From contig JAUSAO010000098.1 in the NCBI GenBank assembly GCA_030652475.1, positions 29,553-93,552 on the forward strand: 64,000 nt of DNA, written 5' to 3'. A program made the translations under genes and the position numbers. Of the stretch, positions 16,401 through 25,247 are shown one piece after another (the stretch's first letter is position 1; each line of letters begins with the position of its first letter). Below the pieces are notes generated by a model that ran no database searches, had not been told where the DNA came from, and saw only the letters and a program-made list of their open reading frames with translations. Origin of the DNA: Gallionella sp. (lineage in GTDB: Bacteria > Pseudomonadota > Gammaproteobacteria > Burkholderiales > Gallionellaceae).

Positions 16401-16613
16401 ATGGATTTTTTACTCGATAATGTTGTTTTGCACCCGCTTTTCATGAAAAGTGTGGAGGCGGTTTTAGCGACACTGCTGATATTCCTGGTGGTGCGTATTG
16501 CGCAGGCGGCCGCCTCGAAAAAAATCGATAACAAGGACCTGCGCTACAAAATGCGCAAGACCATTGGTCTGACGGGTAGCGTGCTCGTTCTGGCGGTCAT
16601 CCTGACTATTTAA
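16401..16613 (+). pseudogene. Truncated membrane protein, MscS-like N-terminal fragment
   Basis: A 70-residue frame with two hydrophobic segments separated by SKKIDNKDLRYKMRKT. The D..RYK.RK segment between helices resembles the first part of MscS-type mechanosensitive channels, which are normally 280 residues or more. The stop codon TAA (16611-16613) is formed by the left end of MITE copy B. No remaining channel sequence is seen after the MITE (16888-16998). I read this as a gene cut by element insertion and deletion. A genuine small membrane protein cannot be excluded. Confidence 0.4.
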
Positions 16614-16643
16614 GGAAACGCTGATTTATTCGGTTTTGTCGTT

Positions 16644-16707
16644 GATGAAACTACTAGCCATTCCACTAAGCCACCATACAACGGTGGCAAGTGGCTGGTT
16701 ATCCCGC
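16644..16707 (-). repeat. Variable-stem hairpin repeat, copy iii
   Basis: Read on the reverse strand: GGGATAACCAGCCACTT, stem GCCACC/GGTGGC, then CTTAGTGGAATGGCTAG and TTTCATC. The outer pair is CCACT/AGTGG, different from other copies but still paired. Confidence 0.75.
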
Positions 16708-16708
16708 G

Positions 16709-16775
16709 TATAAGTAAGTAGTGACTTTGCAATCGTTTTTTTGATTGCTTAGTCAATACTTAGTTGTTTCATCAG
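16709..16775 (+). repeat. Variable-stem hairpin repeat, copy iv (empty MITE site)
   Basis: Reads AAGTAGTGACTT, stem GCAATC/GATTGC, CTTAGTCAATACTTAG, then TTGTTTCATCAGG. The outer pairs are TGACT/AGTCA and AAGTA/TACTT. It holds the uninterrupted CTTAG-TTGTTTCATCAGG sequence that MITE copy D splits in copy v. Confidence 0.75.
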
Positions 16776-16989
16776 GCGGGAACCCATTTAGATAAAGGCA
16801 CTGGATCCCCGCTTTGCGAGCAGCCGCTTTGCGACTTGCCTGCTTACCCCTCTGCGCGGGGATGACGAATAAATCAGCATCTCCTTAGTATGATAGTCAG
16901 CGCAGCGCATTTTCTTCTGGTGTAAAATTCACGCCAAATTTTTGCGAGTTGAAGTCCGCAAGACTTCATCCCTGCTTACCCCTATTTAA

Positions 16990-17882
<893 letters not shown>

Positions 17883-17883
<1 letters not shown>

Positions 17884-18515
17884 TGACCTCTCCACTGTGG
17901 ATTTTTGATCTGGACAATACGCTGCATGACGCGAGTCCGCATATTTTTCCGCACATCAATCGCAGCATGACGGCTTATTTGCAGGAACATCTGCAACTGG
18001 ACGAGGTCGAGGCGAATGCGTTACGTACGCATTACTGGCATCGTTATGGCGCGACCCTGAGCGGTTTGATGCGCCATCACGGCACGGACCCCGCACATTT
18101 TCTGTGGCACACGCATCAATTTCCCGAGCTGCGGCACATGGTGCTGCGCACGCCGCGTCTGCGTCATGTATTGCGCGCCTTGCCGGGCAGAAAGGTGGTG
18201 TTTTCAAACGCGCCGCAGCATTATGCGCATGCGGTGCTGAAATTGTTGCGGGTGGCGGATTTGTTTGATGAGGTGGTGGCCGTGGAGCAAACGCGTTACC
18301 GCCCCAAACCCGATTTTTTCGGTTTCAGACATGTGATGCGTCGACACCGTGCCAGCGCGGCGCAGTGTGTGATGGTCGAAGACAGTCTGGAAAACCTGCA
18401 GGCAGCGAAACGCTTGGGGATGCGTACGGTATGGGTGAATGCAGGAAAGAAAAAGCCGGCATGCGTGGATGTGAAAATTCGTGATGTAATGCAACTGCCT
18501 GGCGCGATCAAATAA
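17883..18515 (+). CDS. HAD-family pyrimidine 5'-nucleotidase
   Basis: A 210-residue haloacid-dehalogenase phosphatase. Motif I is DLDNTLHDAS (FDLDNT form of the Sdt1/YjjG pyrimidine nucleotidase group), motif II is FSNAP, the motif III lysine is in RYRPKPDFFG, and motif IV is VEDSLENLQAA. A His-rich cap helix (residues 15-80) follows motif I. It would dephosphorylate UMP/CMP-type nucleotides or clean up non-canonical nucleotides. It overlaps argB by one base (TAATG) and is followed 15 bp later by DAHP synthase on the same strand. Confidence 0.88.
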
Positions 18516-18530
18516 TCTCAAGGAAGACAA

Positions 18531-19643
18531 ATGATTCTGATTTTGAGCAGCAATGTGAGTGATAAGCCTGAGGAGTATCAGCAGTTGCTGGCCCATCTGG
18601 CCGCGATGCAGGGCATACAGACGCGTGTGCATGTTGAACGGGGCAGCGAGCAAAATTTAACTGAGCTGTATCTGATCGGCAACACCAAGTTGCTGGATAT
18701 CGAGGATATGCAGAGTTTGCCTTGTGTCGAGCGTGCGGTGCGGGTATCCGAGGAATACCGCATACTGGGACGGCATAAGGACGATCAGCGTCCTACGCAT
18801 TTTGAATATAACGGCGTGCGTTTCGGCCAGGATACGCTGAATGTATTTGCCGGATTGTGTGCGGTGGACAATCGCGAGCATGTCGAAATTATGTTGCGCG
18901 CGTTGCGCGATAACGGTCAGGTGTGCACGCGCATGGGCGCTTACAAGCCGCGCACCAGTCCCTATGCTTTTCAGGGGCACGGCAAGAACTGTTTGCCCTA
19001 TGTATTTGAGCTGGCGGGCATGTACGGCATCAAGGTGATGGCGATGGAAATCACTCACGAATCGCATCTGGATGAAATTAACGAGGCGCTGCATCAGACC
19101 GGGGAGCCGACCGGCGTGATGCTGCAAATTGGCACGCGCAACACGCAAAATTTCGAGTTGCTCAAAATCGTCGGACGTCAGACCAAGATGCCGGTGCTGC
19201 TCAAGCGCGGTTTCGGCATTACGCTGGATGAATCGCTGAATGCGGCAGAATATCTGGCCTCCGAAGGCAACCGCAATGTGGTGTTCTGCCTGCGCGGCAT
19301 GAAGACCAATATGGCGGACCCGCATCGCAACTTCGTCGATTTTGCCCATGTGCCGGTGGTGAAACGTCTGACCCGCATGCCGGTGTGCGTCGATCCCTCG
19401 CATTCGGTGGGCTCACGCGCTGCATCGCCCGACGGTATCATGGATATGTTGCATGTTACGGCGCAGGGTATTCTGGCCGGTGCCAACATGGTGCTGGTGG
19501 ACTTTCATCCGGTTCCGCCCAAGGCGCTGGTGGACGGTCCGCAAGCCCTGTTGCTGAATGAGTTGCCCTACTTTCTGGAAGATGTGCAAATCGCCCGTGA
19601 GGCATATATCAAGCGTGTCGCGCTGCGGCAGCGTCAGGAATAG
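18531..19643 (+). CDS. aroF: 3-deoxy-7-phosphoheptulonate synthase, type I-beta
   Basis: A 370-residue DAHP synthase that condenses phosphoenolpyruvate and erythrose 4-phosphate at the start of aromatic amino-acid synthesis. An ACT/ferredoxin-like domain is at the N-terminus (MILILSSNVSDKPEEYQQLL). In the barrel, GAYKPRTSPYAFQG, MLQIGTRNTQNFELL, PVLLKRGFG and CVDPSHSVGSR carry substrate and metal ligands. This is the I-beta (KDO8P-synthase-like) form rather than the E. coli AroG/F/H type. CAAGGAAGAC ahead of ATG 18531 is a fair ribosome-binding site. Confidence 0.92.
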   Translation: MILILSSNVSDKPEEYQQLLAHLAAMQGIQTRVHVERGSEQNLTELYLIGNTKLLDIEDMQSLPCVERAVRVSEEYRILGRHKDDQRPTHFEYNGVRFGQDTLNVFAGLCAVDNREHVEIMLRALRDNGQVCTRMGAYKPRTSPYAFQGHGKNCLPYVFELAGMYGIKVMAMEITHESHLDEINEALHQTGEPTGVMLQIGTRNTQNFELLKIVGRQTKMPVLLKRGFGITLDESLNAAEYLASEGNRNVVFCLRGMKTNMADPHRNFVDFAHVPVVKRLTRMPVCVDPSHSVGSRAASPDGIMDMLHVTAQGILAGANMVLVDFHPVPPKALVDGPQALLLNELPYFLEDVQIAREAYIKRVALRQRQE

Positions 19644-19725
19644 TGTTGGCTGCAGCTGTTTATTGTCTATATGTAGATAAAATTCATGCAATAGTATTGA
19701 ACTGATCACAATTAAGCGCAATTTG

Positions 19726-19754
19726 TTGACTGCAACGGTATGGCGCAATATTAT
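19726..19754 (+). promoter_or_regulatory. Sigma-70-type promoter of the DUF2934 gene
   Basis: TTGACT (19726-19731), a 17-bp spacer and TATTAT (19749-19754), about 53 bp before the ATG of the Lys/Ala-rich gene. Confidence 0.65.
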
Positions 19755-19807
19755 GCGTCGCTACAAGGGTTTTTTGAACTAATGTTGTTATCCGGGAGAT
19801 CGCAATC

Positions 19808-20305
19808 ATGGTAGAAGAAAAGAAACAGACAGCCGTCAAAAAAGCGGCTGTCAGCAAAAAGGTAGCTGCAGCAACAACCGGCAGTGCAACTAGCGCTAAA
19901 GTGGCTGAGAAGAAATCGCCAGCAGTAAAAAAGGCACCCGCAGCGAAAAAAGTGGCTGCTGCCGTTTGGCCTTTTCCAGTCGTTGAGAAAGCAGTCGAAG
20001 CTCCAAAGGTAGCGGCAAAGTCGCCTGCGAAAAAAGCTGCAGATGCCAAGCCGGTGGCTGAAAAGAAAGTGGCAGTAAAAAAGGTCGCAGCAGCCAAGCC
20101 CGCCGCTGAAAAGAAACCGGCAGTGAAGAAAGTTGCTGTAGCCAAGCCTGCCAAAAAACAGGCAGTGGCGCAGCCCTCTGCCCAGGAACGCTATCGTATG
20201 GTAGAGACGGCGGCTTATTACATCGCCGAGCGCTCCGGTTTTCAGGGTAGTACCACTGAACACTGGGCCTCCGCCGAGATTGAGATTGCAGAAAAGCTGA
20301 GCTGA
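19808..20305 (+). CDS. Histone H1-like Lys/Ala-rich protein with C-terminal DUF2934 domain
   Basis: A 165-residue protein. Residues 1-120 are repeats of the KKxAVKK/AAKPxAEKK type, very basic and Ala/Pro-rich, like AlgP or histone H1 tails. Residues 125-165 (RYRMVETAAYYIAERSGF, then HWASAEIEIAEKL) form a DUF2934 module. Non-specific DNA binding and nucleoid compaction are likely from composition; the DUF2934 role is unknown. It has its own promoter (19726) and a perfect terminator (20323), so it is monocistronic. The internal repeats vary readily in length between strains in similar genes. Confidence 0.85.
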   Translation: MVEEKKQTAVKKAAVSKKVAAATTGSATSAKVAEKKSPAVKKAPAAKKVAAAVWPFPVVEKAVEAPKVAAKSPAKKAADAKPVAEKKVAVKKVAAAKPAAEKKPAVKKVAVAKPAKKQAVAQPSAQERYRMVETAAYYIAERSGFQGSTTEHWASAEIEIAEKLS

Positions 20306-20322
20306 TAAATCCATTGCCGCTC

Positions 20323-20356
20323 AAAAAATCCGCACGGTACGCCGTGCGGATTTTTT
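20323..20356. terminator. Bidirectional rho-independent terminator
   Basis: A perfect 15-bp stem (20323-20337 with 20342-20356) and loop TACG. It has an A-run on the left and a T-run on the right, so it serves the DUF2934 gene (+) and the convergent DUF2145 gene (-). Confidence 0.9.
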
Positions 20357-20368
20357 ATGTGCTGAGAA

Positions 20369-21184
20369 CTAGCGTACCGGGGTGATGATCATTATTTCTG
20401 ATCCGCTATCGTATTTCTGCAAATATTTGCCGATGGTTTCAAATGTCGCGGTAACCGGTTTGCCGTGTTGATCCGATGTGGATACTTCAGCGCTGAACAT
20501 TGAGCCCAGTGCAAGTTTGAGCGGGCTTACGTTGACAAGTTGTGCCTCGAAATACGTTTTTTCGTTTGCCTTGATGACCTTGATGTCACTGGTCTGATAG
20601 ATTGCTGCGTTGATGACATCCAGCGTGTGCTCGGTGCAGTTTTGTTTTCCCAGTGTATAGGGGTTGGCGATCAGAGAATAATGCGGATCGTGCAACGCAG
20701 AATAGGTCGGTGAATTGATCACTTCCAGCAGGCGTTTTTGCAAATCAGCGGAAGGAATAATAACGCCTGCTTCCATCACGGCCACACCCGCAAAGAAATC
20801 CACCGGAAAATCCTGTATCAACTCGCTGATTTCCGGGCGATCATTCTGTTGATACAGGTTGTATATCGCATAGCCCGGTATTTTGCGGTCATCCGCCGTG
20901 GTGATTTGCGAATACACCGCAAAGGCGACATGGGTGAAATGCATTCCTTCCGGCAATTCAGCAGCGGGACGACCCATGCGTGCCAGAATGGCGACATGCG
21001 CACCTTTTGCGGCTAATGTTTTTTCAACCTGTTTGGCGAACTTGATTATTTCTTCAGGCGTGAAGTGGATTTCTGCGGATGCGGATGACGAACTGAAACT
21101 GCCTGCACTGACAGGCAGGGTGGTTGTCAGCAGACAAATGCCGAGCAGGGCATGGCCGAGTAGTGCTTTACAAGAACGTTGCAT
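20369..21184 (-). CDS. DUF2145 family exported protein (paralogue 1)
   Basis: A 271-residue protein with a signal peptide (about 1-27, ending PVSAG). The body is very similar to the 21652-22431 product: KQVEKTLAAKGAHVAILAR, GMHFTHVAFAVYSQIT, IPGYAIYNLYQ, DFPVDFFAGVAV and KQNCTEHTLDVINAAIYQT. The conserved histidine of THV and the later cysteine of NCTEH, in that order, would fit a permuted NlpC/P60 (papain-like) hydrolase, but this is inference. AAGGAAA before ATG 21184 fits the start. It shares a strand and probably a transcript with the small secreted gene and paralogue 2. Confidence 0.8.
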   Translation of the reverse strand: MQRSCKALLGHALLGICLLTTTLPVSAGSFSSSSASAEIHFTPEEIIKFAKQVEKTLAAKGAHVAILARMGRPAAELPEGMHFTHVAFAVYSQITTADDRKIPGYAIYNLYQQNDRPEISELIQDFPVDFFAGVAVMEAGVIIPSADLQKRLLEVINSPTYSALHDPHYSLIANPYTLGKQNCTEHTLDVINAAIYQTSDIKVIKANEKTYFEAQLVNVSPLKLALGSMFSAEVSTSDQHGKPVTATFETIGKYLQKYDSGSEIMIITPVR

Positions 21185-21212
21185 GGTGGTTTCCTTTTGG
21201 TTTGTCGGCTGG

Positions 21213-21596
21213 CTAAATGGCTTTGTCAGATTTTTTCTGAGTCGGGCTTTCTTTCTTTAACGCTTCGTTGGGCGGCATGATGGTGATGGCTTCATCAGTG
21301 ATCTCCAGTGGCGTACCGATAGGGGCAGTTGCAGCATTCGCTGAACCACGCGCGGCCTGAGCGGAGACGGCACCCGCCGTGCCACTGATTACGCCGCCGA
21401 TGGCAAGCGGAATCGCCGAGGCTGCGGAGGTGACTTGCCCGGAGGCGGCGATCGAATGCCCTGCGCTGGCGCTGGCGTGCGAGCCGGACTGAATGGCATT
21501 GTCAGAGGCTTGTCCTGAATGTGTGGCGGCCAGGGCAACGGATGCAGAGGCCAGATAAGCCAGCAGGGCGATTTTTAAGTAATTATTCGATTTCAT
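21213..21596 (-). CDS. Small secreted Ala/Ser/Gly-rich protein of unknown function
   Basis: A 127-residue product. ATG 21596 is chosen because AGAGGAAT lies 4-10 bases upstream and a good signal peptide follows (MKSNNYLKIALLAYLASASVALA). The middle is Ala/Ser/Gly-rich (SGSHASASAGHSIAASGQ, then IGGVISGTAGAVSAQAARG) with glycine-zipper-like spacing. The tail is Lys-rich (NEALKKESPTQKKSDKAI). It lies between the two DUF2145 paralogues on the same strand, so it may be their partner. I do not recognise a family. Confidence 0.7.
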   Translation of the reverse strand: MKSNNYLKIALLAYLASASVALAATHSGQASDNAIQSGSHASASAGHSIAASGQVTSAASAIPLAIGGVISGTAGAVSAQAARGSANAATAPIGTPLEITDEAITIMPPNEALKKESPTQKKSDKAI

Positions 21597-21651
21597 AATG
21601 ATTCCTCTTGAGGTTGTTGAGTGATGACCGCTGCGTGTATCAGCCATTATT

Positions 21652-22431
21652 TTATGGCTCAGGTGTAATGATAAACATTTCCGAGCCTTCGTCATATTTC
21701 TGTAAATAATCAGCTATGGTTTCGAAGGTCGCGGTGACCGGTGTCCCGGGCTGATCAGACAGGGTGATTTCGGCTGAGAACAGCGAACCCAGAGCCAGTT
21801 CCAGACCGCTGACATTGACTGTTTGTGAAACGAAATATTTCTTTTCGACGGCTTTGATGCGTTTGATATCGTCAGTTTGATAAATCGCAGCGTTGATGAC
21901 ATCCAGCGTATGTTCGGTGCAATTTTGCCTGCCCAGCGTATAGGGATTGGCGATGGCGGAATAGCGCGGGTCGTGCAGCTTCTGGTAGGTGGGCGAGGCA
22001 ATGGTTTCCAGCAGGCGTTTTTGCAAATTTGCGGAAGGTATGATGATGCCTGCTTCCAGTATCGCGACACCTGCGAAAAAATCTACCGGGAAATCCTGTA
22101 CCAGCGAACTGGTATCAGGTTTTTCGTTGCTCTGGTAAAGGTTGTAGATGGCATAGCCGGGGATTTTTCTGCCATCGACAGTGGTGATTTGTGAATACAA
22201 GGCGAACGATACGTGGGTGAAATGCATACCCTTGGGCATCTCAGAGGCCGGCCTGCCGGCACGCGCCAGAATGGCGACATGCGCACCTTTTGCGGCTAAT
22301 GTTTTTTCTACCTGTTTGGAAAACTGGATGATCTGCTCGGCGGGAAACTGTGGCGTGCCACCCGCCTGGCTGCCGCCGTAAGCGGGCAGGTAAACTATAA
22401 GAATGAAAATCCCGAACAGGTGGCGCATCAT
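21652..22431 (-). CDS. DUF2145 family exported protein (paralogue 2)
   Basis: A 259-residue protein with a signal peptide (IFILIVYLPAYGGS region). It is the upstream paralogue of the 20369-21184 product, sharing QVEKTLAAKGAHVAILARAG, FPVDFFAGVAILEAG, IANPYTLGRQNCTEHTLDV and VTATFETIADYLQKYD. The same His (FTHV) and Cys (NCTEH) are conserved. The two copies, with a small secreted protein between them, look like a duplicated unit that diverged. The substrate is unknown; periplasmic or outer-membrane location is suggested by the signal. Confidence 0.8.
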   Translation of the reverse strand: MMRHLFGIFILIVYLPAYGGSQAGGTPQFPAEQIIQFSKQVEKTLAAKGAHVAILARAGRPASEMPKGMHFTHVSFALYSQITTVDGRKIPGYAIYNLYQSNEKPDTSSLVQDFPVDFFAGVAILEAGIIIPSANLQKRLLETIASPTYQKLHDPRYSAIANPYTLGRQNCTEHTLDVINAAIYQTDDIKRIKAVEKKYFVSQTVNVSGLELALGSLFSAEITLSDQPGTPVTATFETIADYLQKYDEGSEMFIITPEP

Positions 22432-22554
22432 GGGCTTTCAGAACAAGGATCGCACTGCGTCGTTTTATACCACTACAGCACGGCGGCGACAAGCACTGTG
22501 CGCTAACGTGTGCTATCTTTACGCTCACTTACTCTGTTGACGTTTTCTGATGCC

Positions 22555-23505
22555 ATGAGCTTGTTTGCCTTGATCGTCGCGCTGTTGCTGGAGCAGCTTA
22601 GCCCCCTTTCTTCACGCAAGTATGGATGCTGTTGGCTGACCAATTACGCCAATTTTTTTCAGCATCATTTTAATGCAGGTGAATACAGTCATGGCCGGAT
22701 CGCCTGGTTTCTGGCCGTATTGCCGTTGCTCATCGGTGTGATGGCTGTATATGGCTGGTTACATCACCTGCATCCGTTTCTTTCCTGGGTATTCAACGTG
22801 CTGGTGCTATATCTCAGCCTGGGTTTCCGCTCGTATGCTCAGTACTTCACCGCTATTCAGCAGGCATTGCGCAATAGTCAGCTGAAAGAGGCCCGCGAGT
22901 TGCTGAGCAAGTGGCGCGGCAGGGCAATGTTCGAGTTGAATGCGGATGAAATTGCGCGTGTGACCACCGAGCAGGCGCTGATTGCAGCACTCCGTCATCT
23001 GTTCGGCGTGATTGTCTGGTTTTTCCTGTTCAGTCTGCTGGGGCTGGGGGGCGCGGCGGGTGCCTTGTTCTATCGACTCGCTCTTGGATTGCGCACGCAA
23101 AAGGCGGATGAGTTCAATGACGAGGAATTGGGTGAGGGAAAATACAATGGCTACGCGCGAAAAATGTTTTATCTGCTGGAATGGTTGCCGATCCGCCTGA
23201 CGGCGTCCACTTTCGCCGTTGTCGGCAATTTCGAGGATACCGCGTATTGCTGGCGCTCTCAGGCAGCAAGCTGGCCTGACGGAGAAACAGGCATATTGTT
23301 GGCCAGCGGAGCGGGTGCATTGGGCGTGCGTTTAGGCCTGCCGGTACGGCAGGACGGCGCGTTGCTCAACAGACCGGAACTAGGCGTAGGCAACAACAAG
23401 GCCGATGTCGCCTCCATGCAAAGCACTATCGGACTGGTGTGGCGCTCGCTGGTACTCTGGCTGGTCATATTATTCATGCTGACACTGGCGAGCTTGCTGG
23501 GGTAG
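22555..23505 (+). CDS. CobD/CbiB-like membrane protein
   Basis: A 316-residue membrane protein with four to five hydrophobic segments (MSLFALIVALLLEQL; FLAVLPLLIGVMAVYGWL; FGVIVWFFLFSLLGLGGAAGALFYRL; SLVLWLVILFMLTLASLLG). The arrangement and RLALGLR-like loop match the CobD/CbiB cobalamin-biosynthesis family or its AmpE-like branch. No cobalamin genes are nearby, so the assignment as adenosylcobinamide-phosphate synthase is weak. ATG 22555 fits the first membrane helix; the upstream frame lacks a good start. Confidence 0.75.
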   Translation: MSLFALIVALLLEQLSPLSSRKYGCCWLTNYANFFQHHFNAGEYSHGRIAWFLAVLPLLIGVMAVYGWLHHLHPFLSWVFNVLVLYLSLGFRSYAQYFTAIQQALRNSQLKEARELLSKWRGRAMFELNADEIARVTTEQALIAALRHLFGVIVWFFLFSLLGLGGAAGALFYRLALGLRTQKADEFNDEELGEGKYNGYARKMFYLLEWLPIRLTASTFAVVGNFEDTAYCWRSQAASWPDGETGILLASGAGALGVRLGLPVRQDGALLNRPELGVGNNKADVASMQSTIGLVWRSLVLWLVILFMLTLASLLG

Positions 23506-23542
23506 TGGGATTCATGAATTGCCCGCGCCTGCTTGCCGTACA

Positions 23543-24532
23543 ATGTCGCCCATGCAAACTCAACACCCCTTTGCTTTACTCACCCCCGATGCCGTGCTGG
23601 ATGCGCTGGACAGCATAGACCTGCGCGGCGATGGGCGGCTGCTGGCGCTGAACAGTTATGAGAATCGCGTTTATCAGGCAGGTATGGAGGACGGCCCTCC
23701 GCTGGTGGTGAAGTTCTACCGTCCCGCACGCTGGACGGATGCAGCTATTCTGGAAGAGCATGCTTTTGTTTCAACCTTGACCGAGCGCGAGATTCCGGTG
23801 GTGCCTGCGTTGCAAATCAACGGCGATACGCTGCACAAATATAACGATTTTCGCTTCTCGGTTTTCAGCAAACATGGCGGTCGCGCGCCGGAGCTGGATC
23901 GCCGCGATACACTGGAATGGATGGGGCGGTTCATCGGGCGCATTCATGCGCTAGGCAGTTTGGAGTCGTATCAGCATCGCCCCGCGCTGGACATTCAGAG
24001 CTTCGGCGTGGAACCGAGCGAATATTTGCTGGCACACGACTTCATCCCTTTCGAGCTGATCGAGGTCTATCGCGGTGTAGTCACACATGCGCTGGACGGG
24101 GTGCGACGCTGTTATGACCGTGCCGGTGATGTCAAAATTCTGCGTTTGCACGGCGACTGTCATGTCGGCAACGTGCTGTGGACCGATGCCGGCCCGCATT
24201 TTGTGGATTTCGACGACAGCCGCATGGGGCCGGCGATACAGGACTTGTGGATGCTGCTGTCGGGCGAACGTGCCGAGCAGACCCGGCAATTCGGAGACTT
24301 GCTGGCAGGCTACGAAGACTTTTATGATTTTCATCCGCGCGAACTGCATTTGCTCGAAGCGTTGCGCACCTTGCGGCTGATTCATTATTCGGCGTGGATT
24401 GCACGGCGCTGGGATGATGCGGCGTTTCCGGCGGCTTTTCCCTGGTTTAATACCCAGCGCTACTGGCAGGACCGGATACTGGAGTTGCGCGAACAGATCG
24501 CGCTGATGGATGAACCCCCGTTACATTGTTGA
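23543..24532 (+). CDS. srkA: Stress-response protein kinase SrkA (YihE family)
   Basis: About 329 residues of a choline-kinase-like fold. RLLALNSYENRVYQAGME is the nucleotide loop, LVVKFYRPARW has the ATP lysine, LHGDCHVGNVLW is the catalytic loop and VDFDDSRMGPAIQDLW is the metal loop. E. coli SrkA is a Ser/Thr kinase that protects against stress-linked cell death. ATG 23543 is used; ATG 23552 (MQTQHPFALL) is an alternative. The start lies about 40 bp after the CobD-like gene, same strand. The stop is about 20 bp before the DUF1415 start. Confidence 0.9.
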   Translation: MSPMQTQHPFALLTPDAVLDALDSIDLRGDGRLLALNSYENRVYQAGMEDGPPLVVKFYRPARWTDAAILEEHAFVSTLTEREIPVVPALQINGDTLHKYNDFRFSVFSKHGGRAPELDRRDTLEWMGRFIGRIHALGSLESYQHRPALDIQSFGVEPSEYLLAHDFIPFELIEVYRGVVTHALDGVRRCYDRAGDVKILRLHGDCHVGNVLWTDAGPHFVDFDDSRMGPAIQDLWMLLSGERAEQTRQFGDLLAGYEDFYDFHPRELHLLEALRTLRLIHYSAWIARRWDDAAFPAAFPWFNTQRYWQDRILELREQIALMDEPPLHC

Positions 24533-24552
24533 ATACTATGACAGGAAAGATT

Positions 24553-25095
24553 ATGACTGATGAGACTATCATCGCCGCAACACAAGACTGGCTGGAAAAA
24601 GCAGTCATCGGGCTGAACCTGTGCCCGTTCGCCAAGGCGGTACACGTTAAGAAACAGGTACGTTACGTGGTCAGTCCGGCCACGACAGAGGAGGCATTGC
24701 TGGAGGCGTTGCTGGCCGAGTTGCGTCATTTGCAGGATACGGACCCCGAGGTGCTGGATACGACTTTGCTGATCCACCCCTACGTGCTGACCGATTTCCT
24801 CGACTATAATGATTTTCTGGATACAGTTGATATCGCCACTGCTGAAGCGGAGTTTGGCGATGCTTTTCAGGTTGCCAGCCTGCATCCGCACTATCAATTC
24901 GCCGGAACAGCATTGGACGACATTGAAAATTACACCAACCGCTCGCCTTATCCCACGCTGCATCTGCTACGCGAAGCCAGCGTGGACAGGGCGGTTGATG
25001 CTTTCCCCGATGCAGACCGGATTCCCGACAATAATATCGAGACGCTGAACAGGCTGGGGCATGCGGGCTGGGCAAAGTTGGGCTTGCCTGAATAG
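24553..25095 (+). CDS. DUF1415 family protein
   Basis: A 180-residue protein with the family start (TQDWLEKAVIGLNLCPFAKAV), where the cysteine of LCPFA is invariant in relatives. LLIHPYVLTDFLDYNDFLD and LHPHYQFAGTALDDIENYTNRSPYPTLHLLRE follow, with conserved His and Tyr residues. AGGAAAG five bases before ATG 24553 decides the start. The function is unknown; it is often near srkA-type genes. It is followed by MITE copy C. Confidence 0.88.
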   Translation: MTDETIIAATQDWLEKAVIGLNLCPFAKAVHVKKQVRYVVSPATTEEALLEALLAELRHLQDTDPEVLDTTLLIHPYVLTDFLDYNDFLDTVDIATAEAEFGDAFQVASLHPHYQFAGTALDDIENYTNRSPYPTLHLLREASVDRAVDAFPDADRIPDNNIETLNRLGHAGWAKLGLPE

Positions 25096-25149
25096 TGCGC
25101 GTCATGCCATGCAAGGCAGCCGAGTGCTTATTTATCCCGGATAGTTCAT

Positions 25150-25238
25150 TAGGGAGATGCTGATTTATTCGTCATCCCCGCTTTGCGAGCAGCCGCTTTG
25201 CGACTTGCCTGCTTACCCCTCTGCGCGGGAATGACGAA
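25150..25238. mobile_element. MITE copy C (right end degraded)
   Basis: The left end is TAGGGAGATGCTGATTTATTCG. The internal module CATCCCCGCTTTGCGAGCAG to CTGCGCGGGAATGACGA is shared with copy B. The right inverted-repeat end is missing. It lies just before the stop of the reverse-strand GGDEF gene and after DUF1415. Confidence 0.65.
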
Positions 25239-25247
25239 GCTAATGGA

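Larger units (their letters stand above)
16611..16887. mobile_element. MITE copy B with nested hairpin repeats
   Basis: The left end TAAGGAAACGCTGATTTATTCG and the right end (inverse of TAAGGAGATGCTGATTTATTCG) form good terminal inverted repeats flanked by TA. Compared with copy D it carries an extra block (16644-16775) inserted after GGTTTTGTCGTT: two hairpin repeats in opposite orientation. The segment CCCCGCTTTGCGAGCAGCCG to CTGCGCGGGGATGACG (16807-16867) is shared with copy C. So this 277-bp element is a mosaic. Confidence 0.8.

Noticed and set aside
22555..23505. Firm assignment as cobalamin CobD
   Set aside because: No cobalamin genes near; only membrane layout supports it, so reported as CobD-like.
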